20,718 bases of DNA from a virus: positions 1 through 20,718 of the IMG/VR virus record IMGVR_UViG_3300041409_000438. One strand, 5' to 3'. The position numbers were made by a program, and so were the translations under genes. How positions within the stretch are numbered: the stretch's first letter is position 1; every line of letters begins with the position of its first letter. Positions 7,028-13,219 of this stretch are shown here, piece by piece. The notes under the pieces are model-generated. The model searched no databases, was not told the DNA's origin, and was given only the letters and a program-made list of their open reading frames with translations.

Positions 7028-8254
7028 GTGGCGCGGCTGCCGCTCACGCTGACGGGCGGGGTCGTCACCGACGCCGATCGGCGCGCGCAGTTCTCGCTCG
7101 GGCTGCTGGCGTCGGGGCAGATGTGCGACGGCATCCGCGCCCCGGATCATTCGCTCGGGATCCGGCGTGCCGCGACCAACCTGTTCCGGCGCGGCCAGTG
7201 CGACGCGACGACGGACACGACGATGACGGCGGGCGCGACCAGAGTTGTCGACGCGACCGTACCCGCGCCGTTCTCGCCGCAATCGATCAAGGTGACGACG
7301 GATGGCACTTCTGCCGCCCAGGGAATCGTGCTCGACAGCGCGACCGGGCAGGCTGCGGCAGCGGCCACGAACGGCGTAGCGGCGGTCTACGTCAAAGGCG
7401 TGATCGGGCAGCAGTACGACGTCACGTTGCGGTGGCAAACAACCCTCCCAGCGACGGTCATCGGTGTCGCGACGACGATCGTCGCGACGGGGGGCTGGCA
7501 GCTCGTCTCTGCGCCAGCGACCGCCGTTCCGGTGGGGCAGGTTGGGGATCAGGTGCGCGTTCAGGTCAAGATCAACGGCACGCGCGCCGAGTCGTTCTGG
7601 GTTGCGCACGCGATGCTCGAGAAGGGCCAGTCGGTCGTCTCGCCCTACGTCGCGACGTCGGGCGGAGCGACCGCCACACGCGCGGCCGGTCGCGTGCAGG
7701 CTCCGGCGACGCTTCTGAATACCGCGACGTTCTGGGCGGCCGCGCGCGTCCGCGTGGGATGGGCCGCCACAGACGACCAATACGGCGGCGGCGGCAACGG
7801 GCCGCAAATCTTCCTATGGGGAACACCTGGAGCGAGCGAGTACGCGAGCCTCTTCTACCGCGAGGGCGACAACGCCTGGCGGATGCGAGTCGGCGACACC
7901 GTTGCCGCGAGGTCGGAAGCTCTCATCGCCGGCACCCATACGGCCGGTGCGACCGTGACAGTCGTCGGCGCGCTTGTCGGCTCAGCACCCTGGATCTCGC
8001 TCAACGGCGGGGCGTTCGTGAAAGCGGCCGCGTGGCCTGTAGTTCCGCCAACCTCTCTCTTCGACATAGGCAACAACGGGGGCGCGTCTCAGGTCAACGG
8101 CGAGGTTCTATGGTTCGCGTGCGGCACCGGCACGCTCACCGACGCCGACGCCGCCCGGATCCACGCGAAGCTCGCAGGCGGCACGGAGCCCACGATCGGC
8201 GAGCTCAACCTCCTCGGACTCGGGGCGACCGCAGTCGTCCGAGGCTACGCGTGA
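7028..8254 (+). CDS. Minor tail protein with LamG/concanavalin-like domain (adhesin candidate)
   Basis: I choose GTG 7028, just after the tape measure stop, giving 408 residues; in-frame codons upstream lie inside the tape measure gene. The N-terminal part opens LPLTLTGGVVTDADRRAQF. The middle (about 60-210) looks like a carbohydrate-binding-type beta sandwich, with GVAAVYVKGVIGQQYDVTLR and ESFWVAHAMLEKGQSVVSPY. The C-terminal half (about 230-390) resembles a LamG-like jelly roll: TATFWAAARVRVGW, ASLFYREGDNAWRMRVGDT, WISLNGGAFVKA, and the characteristic ending GTLTDADAARIHAKLAGG. Such proteins sit at the tail tip and may bind surface glycans. Codons are markedly less G/C-ended here than in flanking genes (an AGA and several A- or T-ending codons), consistent with horizontally exchanged adhesin domains. 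It overlaps the next gene by GTGA. Confidence 0.65.
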   Translation: MARLPLTLTGGVVTDADRRAQFSLGLLASGQMCDGIRAPDHSLGIRRAATNLFRRGQCDATTDTTMTAGATRVVDATVPAPFSPQSIKVTTDGTSAAQGIVLDSATGQAAAAATNGVAAVYVKGVIGQQYDVTLRWQTTLPATVIGVATTIVATGGWQLVSAPATAVPVGQVGDQVRVQVKINGTRAESFWVAHAMLEKGQSVVSPYVATSGGATATRAAGRVQAPATLLNTATFWAAARVRVGWAATDDQYGGGGNGPQIFLWGTPGASEYASLFYREGDNAWRMRVGDTVAARSEALIAGTHTAGATVTVVGALVGSAPWISLNGGAFVKAAAWPVVPPTSLFDIGNNGGASQVNGEVLWFACGTGTLTDADAARIHAKLAGGTEPTIGELNLLGLGATAVVRGYA

Positions 8255-9513
8255 GCGTCTACTACGAAACCCCCGACAGCGGGCGCATCGCGCGCGCGAC
8301 GCACCGCCTCCAGATCGGCTGGGGCTCCTACAACGCCGGCCTGATCTCCTTCGACCACTCCACCTTCGGCGGCACAGACGTCTTCGGGATCTCCCCCCTC
8401 GACTCCACCTTCGGCGGCACCTACGACGACGTCAGCTCCCGCCTCGCCACCGGCCGGTTCAGTCGCGGCCGCGACAACAACCTCGACGTCATGCTCGCCG
8501 GCGAAGCCACCATCGACCTCCGCGACCCGCTCGGCATCTTCAACCCGAACAACGTCACCGGCCCGCTCTACGGGCAGCTCGAAGACCGGCTGCACCCAGT
8601 CAAGTGGGAGGCGACCACCGCAAGCGGCCGCCGCGGCCTCTTCGCCGGCTGGACCCGCCGCTTCCGCTGGGAGCCCGGCGGACGGAAAGGCATCACCCGC
8701 GTCGAGTGCGTCGACGCGTTCTACTGGCTCGAACGCGCGAAACCCCTCATCTCCTCAACAGGCGTCACGACGACCGGCGCAGCGATCGGCCTCATCCTCG
8801 ACGCCGTCGAACTCTCCGACCCGTCGATGCGGGCACTCGACACCGGCGACACGATCCCCGACTTCGAGGCGGACGGATCGAAGACCGGGCTCGAGCTGAT
8901 CCAAGACCTGCTCCAGGCAGAGCGCGGCGTCTTCTACATCTCCGGCGACGGCCTCGCCACCTACCGCTCCCGCCTCTCCCGCCTCACCGCGCCGAGCACC
9001 GCGACGTTCGACCATCGCGTCACCGCGATCGAGCCCGGCGTCGACTTCGACGCCGCCAAGACCCGCGTCACCGTCACCCGCGTCGACGCGGCCGGCACCG
9101 CCACCTACACCGGCACCGCCACCTCGAGCGGCGCGTCGTACCAGAAGCTCGGCTACAGCGACCTTCCGGAGATCCGGACGCCCTACCTCATCTCCGACGC
9201 TCAGGCTGACGAGCTCGCGTCGTGGATCCTCGCGCAGGTTCAGACCCCGACGCCGCCGATGTACGGCTTCAAGATCGACGGCCGCGACAGCGACCTTCTC
9301 GAGCAGATCCTCGACCGCGACCTCGTCGACCGCATCACCGCGAACACGCCGCGCGGCAACACCCAGGGCGAGTACCACATCGACCGCCTCACGATCAACG
9401 TCGACGCGAAGGGCCTGATGGCCTCCGACTGGCTCCTCTCGCGCGCCACCACCGCCGCGCCGATCGTGTTCGACACGGCCGCGTTCGACGAGGGCTACGT
9501 CTTCGTCTACTAG
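8251..9513 (+). CDS. Minor tail protein (tail-tip/baseplate type)
   Basis: GTG 8251 overlaps the previous stop (GTGA), giving 420 residues. The protein resembles actinophage minor tail proteins encoded downstream of the tape measure: an early WGSYNAGLISFDHSTFGG region, a beta-rich domain with RDPLGIFNPNN and KWEATTASGRRGLFAGW, a central VECVDAFYWLERAKP, an ELIQDLLQAERGVFYISGDG segment and a C-terminal part ending FDTAAFDEGYVFVY. The ELIQDLLQAERG...YRSRLSR pattern recalls tail hub proteins that surround the tip of the tape measure. No lytic motif is seen. The N-terminal part carries an in-frame 19-bp direct repeat (8357-8375 and 8402-8420) encoding STFGGT twice. Codon usage is strongly G/C-ended, in contrast to the gene upstream. 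The family call is moderate; the exact tail position is inferred from order. Confidence 0.65.
   Translation: MSVYYETPDSGRIARATHRLQIGWGSYNAGLISFDHSTFGGTDVFGISPLDSTFGGTYDDVSSRLATGRFSRGRDNNLDVMLAGEATIDLRDPLGIFNPNNVTGPLYGQLEDRLHPVKWEATTASGRRGLFAGWTRRFRWEPGGRKGITRVECVDAFYWLERAKPLISSTGVTTTGAAIGLILDAVELSDPSMRALDTGDTIPDFEADGSKTGLELIQDLLQAERGVFYISGDGLATYRSRLSRLTAPSTATFDHRVTAIEPGVDFDAAKTRVTVTRVDAAGTATYTGTATSSGASYQKLGYSDLPEIRTPYLISDAQADELASWILAQVQTPTPPMYGFKIDGRDSDLLEQILDRDLVDRITANTPRGNTQGEYHIDRLTINVDAKGLMASDWLLSRATTAAPIVFDTAAFDEGYVFVY
8357..8420 (+). repeat. 19-bp in-frame direct repeat within minor tail gene
   Basis: ACTCCACCTTCGGCGGCAC occurs at 8357-8375 and again at 8402-8420, offset by 45 bp (15 codons), so the two copies encode the same S-T-F-G-G-T peptide in the same frame. 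This looks like an old tandem duplication of a 15-residue unit. Confidence 0.8.
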
Positions 9514-9518
9514 CCCGG

Positions 9519-9539
9519 CCGCGCCGATACTGGTACGTG
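9519..9539 (+). promoter_or_regulatory. Candidate leaderless promoter/start motif, copy 2
   Basis: CGCGCCGATACT occupies 9520-9531, followed by GGTAC and the GTG start at 9537, the same 12-mer and 5-nt spacing as before 1328 and 10939. No Shine-Dalgarno sequence is present. Unlike the other two copies there is no TCCTGSC box 18 bp upstream; a pyrimidine-rich TTCGTC lies about there but is inside the end of the preceding gene. Confidence 0.55.
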
Positions 9540-10178
9540 CCAGCCACGATCCCTATGCCGACGAAGTCGTCCGGCGACGTCCTCACGTCGGCGCTCTGGA
9601 ACACCTACGTCCGCGACAACATCGACAAGCTCCTGTCGCGCGGCCATCGTGTCCTGACCGTCGCGCAGTTCGCCGCGCTCACCGGTCCCGAAGGGACGAA
9701 GGGAACCGTCGCGCCCGACGAGGTCTACCTCGAGGTCGATGCGACGAACGGCATTCAGTGGCATCTGGCCTACGAATCGGGCGAGCCGACCTATAAATGG
9801 AGGTTTCTCGGAGGGCCGCCGCTCCAGGCTACGGTCACCGCGAGCGAGACGACGACAGCGACGTCTCCGGGAGACCTGGCGACGGTCGGGCCGTCAATCA
9901 CGCTGCCCCGAGGAGGCGATTACGCCGCCGACTGGAGCGTCGCGCTCGGAGCGAACGTCGTCCCGACGAATCTGCTCGCACCGCTGACCAAGAACAACGT
10001 AGTGCAGCAGAATCTCCAGTTCACGATCGGGACGGCTGGCATCTCTTACGACGTTTCGAAGTTCTGGCCCGTCAACGCCGCCGCCGCTGACGTCATCAAG
10101 GTTCGTTACTCCGTCAATGCGAACACCGGCACCTTCCAGGCCAGAATCCTCCGCATCGTTCCGGTAAGGATCGCCTGA
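9537..10178 (+). CDS. Tail-associated protein (fibre/tip candidate)
   Basis: I place the start at GTG 9537, directly behind the GATACT-N5 motif, giving 213 residues; it ends in a TGATG overlap with the next gene. The N-terminal SSGDVLTSALWNTYVRDNID is a recurring motif in phage tail or fibre-associated proteins ('sGdvltaa.wN.yvrDNi..L'). Residues about 35-95 include VLTVAQFAALTGPEGTKGTV and a short beta module ending WRFLGG. The C-terminal half (about 98-210) is beta-rich (AADWSVALGANVVP, IKVRYSVNANTGTFQARIL), suggesting a compact fibre tip or adhesin domain. The second half uses more A/T-ending codons (tat aaa, ttt, aat) than neighbours, again suggesting modular exchange of a host-range part. 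No enzyme motif is visible; exact function is unassigned. Confidence 0.6.
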   Translation: MPATIPMPTKSSGDVLTSALWNTYVRDNIDKLLSRGHRVLTVAQFAALTGPEGTKGTVAPDEVYLEVDATNGIQWHLAYESGEPTYKWRFLGGPPLQATVTASETTTATSPGDLATVGPSITLPRGGDYAADWSVALGANVVPTNLLAPLTKNNVVQQNLQFTIGTAGISYDVSKFWPVNAAAADVIKVRYSVNANTGTFQARILRIVPVRIA

Positions 10179-10888
10179 TGGCGACGATCGACGACCTTCG
10201 CGCGCTTGGCTACACGATCGGGATCGCGAGCGGATGCGTCCAGACTGAGCTTGACGCTCTCTGCGCGGCGCGCGAAGAGGGATCAGCGGCCACGATCGCC
10301 GCGGCCGCGAACGAGGTCACGGCGTTGACGGTCAGGCAGCTAGACGCCGAGGGTCGCCTTCCCGACACGGCGGAGGCGCGGCTCGAGCTCGCGCAGCAGA
10401 TCGCGGCGTCGGCGATCGACGGCCTGACCGCACGCTCGACGGAGCGCGTCGCGTTCCATGAGCGAGCCGTCGAGGAGGCCCGGAAGATGCCGACCGTCTG
10501 GCACTTCGCCGGGCCGCTGGTCAACGGCTATATCCAGGCGAAGGACGACGGGACCGGCTGGGACGACGACGCCCAAGAAGCTATCGATGCGCTCGCCGAC
10601 CCAGAGGCCTACGCGGAGCGCTCCTATCAGGCGGGCAACTCGGACTGTTGTCTGGCCGCGACGACGATCGCGTCGCGCGGCGTCGAGGTCACGCGGCCGA
10701 AGCCAGGCGAGGACGTCTGGGAGGCGGAGGGCCGAACGTTCTCCGGCGAGGAACTCGTGGCGTTCTCGCGCGATGTCGCTGAGCGGCCGACTCCGCCGAC
10801 GACTCAGGAGAAGGTGACGTCCGTGCTCGTCAACGCTCCCGAGCTCGGCGAAGCAACGCGCGCAGCGCTCCTCGACGCGCTCAGCTAA
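10178..10888 (+). CDS. Hypothetical phage protein between tail and lysis genes
   Basis: This 236-residue acidic protein overlaps the previous stop (TGATG) and is probably cotranslated with the tail gene before it. I do not recognise a family. The N-terminal half is Ala-rich helix (AATIAAAANEVTALTVRQLD, LAQQIAASAIDGLTARST) and could form a coiled coil. The middle contains MPTVWHFAGPLVNGYIQAKD with aromatic and acidic residues and a CC pair (SDCCLAATTIAS). The C-terminal part has PGEDVWEAEGRTFSGEELVA and a last helix LGEATRAALLDALS. There is no signal peptide or membrane segment. The position suggests a tail accessory or a protein cotranscribed with the tail, but that is inference only. Confidence 0.55.
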   Translation: MATIDDLRALGYTIGIASGCVQTELDALCAAREEGSAATIAAAANEVTALTVRQLDAEGRLPDTAEARLELAQQIAASAIDGLTARSTERVAFHERAVEEARKMPTVWHFAGPLVNGYIQAKDDGTGWDDDAQEAIDALADPEAYAERSYQAGNSDCCLAATTIASRGVEVTRPKPGEDVWEAEGRTFSGEELVAFSRDVAERPTPPTTQEKVTSVLVNAPELGEATRAALLDALS

Positions 10889-10923
10889 CGCGCCCCTCGC
10901 GCTCCTGGCGTCAACGGGGCGCG
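10889..10923 (+). terminator. GC-rich hairpin between tail and lysis genes (possible weak terminator)
   Basis: A perfect 8-bp inverted repeat, CGCGCCCC at 10889-10896 and GGGGCGCG at 10916-10923, brackets a 19-nt loop immediately after the TAA of the preceding gene. No U-tract follows, so it is not a classical intrinsic terminator; in high-G+C phages such stems can still act in termination or mRNA end protection. Its right arm touches the CGCGCCGATACT motif, so the two may interact. Confidence 0.35.
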
Positions 10924-10941
10924 CGCCGATACTCGTAGGTG
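10903..10941 (+). promoter_or_regulatory. Candidate leaderless promoter/start motif, copy 3
   Basis: CGCGCCGATACT at 10922-10933 precedes the GTG start of the endolysin gene (10939) by 5 nt, identical in sequence and spacing to the copies before 1328 and 9537. TCCTGGC at 10903-10909 lies 18 bp upstream of GATACT, matching the TCCTGCC box of copy 1 in both position and sequence. No ribosome binding site is present. Together these suggest a lysis-gene promoter that gives a leaderless mRNA; this is inference from the repeat. Confidence 0.58.
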
Positions 10942-11727
10942 ACTCCGTTCCGGTTCGGCGATGAGGGCCCCGACGTCCTCCAGTGGCAGAAGCTGCTCCA
11001 GGCGAAGGGGTTCGTCGTCAACGCCGACGGCGTCTTCGGGAAGCAGACCCGGTCCGCGACGAACGTCGCGCAGCACTGGGCGGGCGTCGCCGCCGACGGG
11101 ATCGTCGGCCCCCGCACGATCGCCGCCGTACGCGCGAAGAAGCGGACGAAGCGCCCCGCGACCGTCGTCCGGCACGTCGTCCGGCCGGCCGCGTGGCGGC
11201 CCAAGATCCTGGACGCCCGCCGCGGCAAGCACGGCTTCCCACGCCACGCGTCCCGCCGGTGGCAGACGCGCGCCGCGTCAGAGATCGTCGCGAAACTCGG
11301 CCACTACACCGGCGGCCCCGCCTCGTTCCTCGCCGACGCGAACTTCCACGTCCGCACCGACTACCTGTCCGAGGGCGGCGCGCCCGCGATCGCGTACACG
11401 CTCGGCGTCGACAAGGACGGCACGATCCTCGTCTTCAACGACTGGCACGACGTCACGTGGCACTGCGACGGCGGCCACAACACCGACACCCTCGGCGTCG
11501 TGTTCCGCGGCGGCGCTGAAGGGCCGACGCTCGCGCAGAAGCGCACGCTCCGATGGCTCTGGAAGCAGCTCGAGGCCGGCACGTTCCGGCCGACGAAGAC
11601 CGACCCGCGATGGCCGCAGCTGAGGGTCTCCACGACGCACCGGCACGTCAACTCGACCTCATGCCCTGGCGAGAAGGGCGAGGCGTTCTACCGGTCGATC
11701 AGCCCGCGCTTCACAACGGGGCTGTAG
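10939..11727 (+). CDS. Endolysin: peptidoglycan-binding domain plus N-acetylmuramoyl-L-alanine amidase
   Basis: The GTG start at 10939 gives 262 residues and no signal peptide, so export through a holin is expected. Residues about 3-62 are a PG_binding_1 repeat (FGDEGPDVLQWQKLLQAKGF, DGVFGKQTRSA, DGIVGPRTIAAVRA). A basic linker follows. Residues about 115-255 are an Amidase_2 domain: FHVRTDYLSEGGAPAIAYTL with His137, then HCDGGHNTDTLGVVF, and THRHVNSTSCPG with His234/His236 and Cys242; His137 and residues in the last motif would be the zinc ligands. The enzyme would cut the amide bond between N-acetylmuramic acid and L-alanine of the stem peptide to lyse the host. A binding domain N-terminal to the catalytic domain is a less common order. 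It heads the lysis cassette. Confidence 0.88.
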   Translation: MTPFRFGDEGPDVLQWQKLLQAKGFVVNADGVFGKQTRSATNVAQHWAGVAADGIVGPRTIAAVRAKKRTKRPATVVRHVVRPAAWRPKILDARRGKHGFPRHASRRWQTRAASEIVAKLGHYTGGPASFLADANFHVRTDYLSEGGAPAIAYTLGVDKDGTILVFNDWHDVTWHCDGGHNTDTLGVVFRGGAEGPTLAQKRTLRWLWKQLEAGTFRPTKTDPRWPQLRVSTTHRHVNSTSCPGEKGEAFYRSISPRFTTGL

Positions 11728-11730
11728 CGG

Positions 11731-12282
11731 ATGGGCGTCTTCCTCTTTCCCCTCGCGACGATCGAGCTCGCGTTCCTCGCGGCGCTCGCCCGGCTCCTCG
11801 GCGGCGTCAACTTCTCGAACACGATCAACCTCGGCGCGGCGATCATCGCGCTCCTGCTCGCCGTCGGAACGCTCATCGGTGTCTTCTACGGCGTCCGCTA
11901 CAAGTCCGCCGCCGACGCATCATCCGCCGCCGCGGCCGCGCACGAATCGAACGCCCACGCCGAGCGCTCACGCGCCGACCGCCTCGAGACGGCGCTGGCC
12001 GAGACGAACGAGATCCTCGGCCAAGCACGCGTCACGATCGAGAGGCTCGAGGCGCTCCCGAACCTCGTCAAGGTGATCGAGTTCATGGACGCGACCGCGC
12101 AACGGATCGACGAGCGCGCGAAGCTCCGAACCGAGGAGGCCGACGAACGCGCGAAGCAGCGGCTCGACCTCGCGCTCAACGAAGTCCAGGGGTTCGTCCG
12201 CGGCGAGCTCCAGTCGCACGAGGAGGAGGCGAAGAGCCGCCACGCCGAGCTCGTCAACACGATCCGAGGAGGTTCACGATGA
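11731..12282 (+). CDS. Two-TM membrane protein with cytoplasmic-type coiled coil, lysis cassette
   Basis: ATG 11731 lies 3 nt after the endolysin stop; 183 residues. Two hydrophobic segments are clear: about 3-24 (VFLFPLATIELAFLAALARL) and about 31-55 (LGAAIIALLLAVGTLIGVFY). From about 58 to the end there is an Ala/Glu/Arg-rich coiled coil (SSAAAAAHESNAHAERSRAD, ETALAETNEILGQARVTIER, RIDERAKLRTEEADERAKQR). A membrane-anchored coiled coil next to an endolysin and holin may be a holin-like or accessory lysis protein; comparable extra membrane proteins occur in actinophage lysis cassettes. Which one forms the lethal hole cannot be read from the sequence. The stop overlaps the holin start (ATGA), and a strong Shine-Dalgarno for the holin lies inside its last codons. 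Confidence 0.65.
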   Translation: MGVFLFPLATIELAFLAALARLLGGVNFSNTINLGAAIIALLLAVGTLIGVFYGVRYKSAADASSAAAAAHESNAHAERSRADRLETALAETNEILGQARVTIERLEALPNLVKVIEFMDATAQRIDERAKLRTEEADERAKQRLDLALNEVQGFVRGELQSHEEEAKSRHAELVNTIRGGSR

Positions 12283-12488
12283 AGCACCCGAACGCGGCAG
12301 CGACCGGCAGCACGACCCTCGCTGCGGTCGTCGCCGTCTGGCTCCTCGGCCACTTCGGCATCACCATCACCGCCGAGGGTGGCGCGGCGATCGCCGGCGG
12401 CGCGTCCGCCGTGATCCTGTATCTCGGCCGTCACGGTGTCCGTGGCGCGTGGCGCGCGTTCCTCGACGGCGACAAGGCTAAGCCGTGA
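12279..12488 (+). CDS. Holin (two transmembrane segments)
   Basis: ATG 12279 overlaps the previous stop (ATGA) and has the best ribosome site of the region, GAGGAGG at 12266-12272, 6 nt before the start. The 69-residue product has TM1 about 11-30 (STTLAAVVAVWLLGHFGITI), a short turn, TM2 about 34-50 (GGAAIAGGASAVILYLG) and a charged C-terminal tail (RHGVRGAWRAFLDGDKAKP). Size, two membrane spans and a basic tail fit small phage holins that permeabilise the membrane to release the endolysin. It overlaps the convergent - strand gene by 11 nt, so the rightward lysis transcript runs into the leftward immunity operon. Confidence 0.75.
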   Translation: MKHPNAAATGSTTLAAVVAVWLLGHFGITITAEGGAAIAGGASAVILYLGRHGVRGAWRAFLDGDKAKP

Positions 12489-12780
12489 CGCCGTCCTCGA
12501 CCGCGTCGTCGTCGAGGCCACGCCAGTTGTCGCCCGTCTCGCGCTCGTAGCGGACAGCCTCGAACTCGACGAGCTGCGCGAGCCGGTCAGACGTCCGTGT
12601 CTGCTGCGCGAGCGAACGGCCCATGAAGAGGCCCTTCGCGATGAAGTACGCGCCCATCCCGTGCCCGATCACCTCGAACCAGCTGCTCTCACCGGCCGAC
12701 TGGAACTGGAGCAGGTAGATCCCGGCCCCGATCGAGATCAGGGCGATGACGACGTCCAGAATGCTGCCGGTGCTCTTCAC
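12478..12780 (-). CDS. Two-TM membrane protein in the immunity operon (possible lysogenic or exclusion factor)
   Basis: On the - strand, GTG at 12780 with AGGGAGGG 3 nt upstream gives 100 residues. TM1 is about 7-25 (ILDVVIALISIGAGIYLLQF) and TM2 about 35-53 (FEVIGHGMGAYFIAKGLFMG), followed by a charged tail (AQQTRTSDRLAQLVEFEAVR). Codon choice is strongly G/C-ended and typical for the window, so this strand is the coding one. It lies downstream of the repressor on the same strand, separated by 247 nt, and is thus likely expressed in the lysogen. Small membrane proteins in that position are often superinfection-exclusion or lysogenic conversion factors; that role is inferred only from position and topology. 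A third holin-like protein or antiholin is the alternative. Confidence 0.65.
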   Translation of the reverse strand: MKSTGSILDVVIALISIGAGIYLLQFQSAGESSWFEVIGHGMGAYFIAKGLFMGRSLAQQTRTSDRLAQLVEFEAVRYERETGDNWRGLDDDAVEDGVTA

Positions 12781-13027
12781 AGACCCTCCCTAGATACCTC
12801 GGTGACCGCCGGTTCCCTCGTTTGAGTGACGTCGTTTGACACGGTCGGCGGCGAAGGATTGAGTAGGTCCAAGCCCGGGGCGGCAGGGCCGTCGTGTCCC
12901 GCTAGGGAGGTAGACGTTGTCGCCGCAGGACGAACACCTGTTCGCATTACGTCCGGCCGCTCAACTACCGTCCTGCGTCCGGTCGACGCGTGAGGGCCGG
13001 CGGCAATGATCGAACCCGAGTACGACC
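12781..13027. other. 247-nt spacer between the immunity genes, with regulatory signals
   Basis: No gene on the - strand covers this stretch. It holds, left to right, two CGTTTGA repeats 14 bp apart (12819-12825, 12833-12839), a TTGACA at 12836-12841 that could be a + strand -35 with a poor -10 (TTGAGT, 12859-12864), an AGTGACGTC copy (12825-12833) shared with the operator region at 13511, an AGGGAGG at 12904-12910 six bases before a TTG that opens a 30-codon + strand frame (12917-13009), the SOS-box-like dyad 12931-12944, and an ATG at 13006 overlapping that frame's stop (ATGA). No tRNA, attachment-site duplication or terminator is recognisable. Confidence 0.5.
12931..12944. promoter_or_regulatory. 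LexA (SOS) box-like dyad
   Basis: CGAACACCTGTTCG is a perfect 6-bp inverted repeat around 2 bp and an exact match to the CGAAC-N4-GTTCG core of Gram-positive LexA/DinR boxes. It lies in the spacer between the repressor gene and the leftward membrane gene, 61 nt upstream of the + strand ATG at 13006. I could not identify a convincing promoter overlapping it; TTGAGC on the - strand (12964-12959) lies at a suitable distance but the -10 would be poor. Direction of control is therefore open. An unrelated dimeric repressor could also use such a dyad. Confidence 0.6.
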
Positions 13028-13219
13028 TCAACGCGCACCCCCCGACGACCGAGGAGTTGATCGCTGCCCTGCGATCCCCGCTGCCTCTTCGAGACGTGCC
13101 AGCCGTTCGACGGCTGCTGCAACAAGCTCGTTCCGTTCCCGCCGCAACTCCGCGACCTCTGCTTCGAGCGCTTCCAGGCGGCGAAGAACCTCAAGATCCG
13201 AACCGACGTCCTCTGCTGA
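13006..13219 (+). pseudogene. Apparent Cys-rich small gene split over two frames, antisense to the repressor tail
   Basis: ATG 13006, with GAGGG about 9 nt upstream, opens MIEPEYDLNAHPPTTEELIA in frame 1. Around 13061-13070 the coding character moves to frame 2, which runs to a TGA at 13217-13219 and reads CDPRCLFETCQPFDGCCNK, then ends QAAKNLKIRTDVLC. Frame 2 has no start codon of its own. By my count 48 of 52 frame-2 codons end in G or C, with a balanced first and a low second position, as in real genes of this window. The opposite-strand repressor tail in the same bases ends in G or C in only 39 of 69 codons. A single skipped base near 13069 would join the parts into a protein of about 70 residues with seven or so cysteines, perhaps metal-binding. 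It may be a frameshifted gene, a programmed +1 event, a sequencing error, or a mirror artefact of the coiled coil. Confidence 0.4.

Noticed and set aside
4237-7134. Very long - strand open frame opposite the tape measure
   Set aside because: Arg/Leu-rich shadow caused by G/C-ended codons of the tape measure; no domain and no ribosome site.
12495-12517. Inverted repeat CCTCGAC / GTCGAGG with a 9-nt loop after the holin stop, as a terminator
   Set aside because: It lies in the 3' coding part of the leftward membrane gene (a run of Asp/Glu codons), has no U-tract, and such repeats are common at this base composition.
13008-13020. T-loop-like word (reverse strand CGGGTTCGATC), a possible attP core from a tRNA 3' end
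   Set aside because: The bases on the 3' side do not pair with the expected T-stem, and no acceptor end follows; it also lies inside a plausible coding start.
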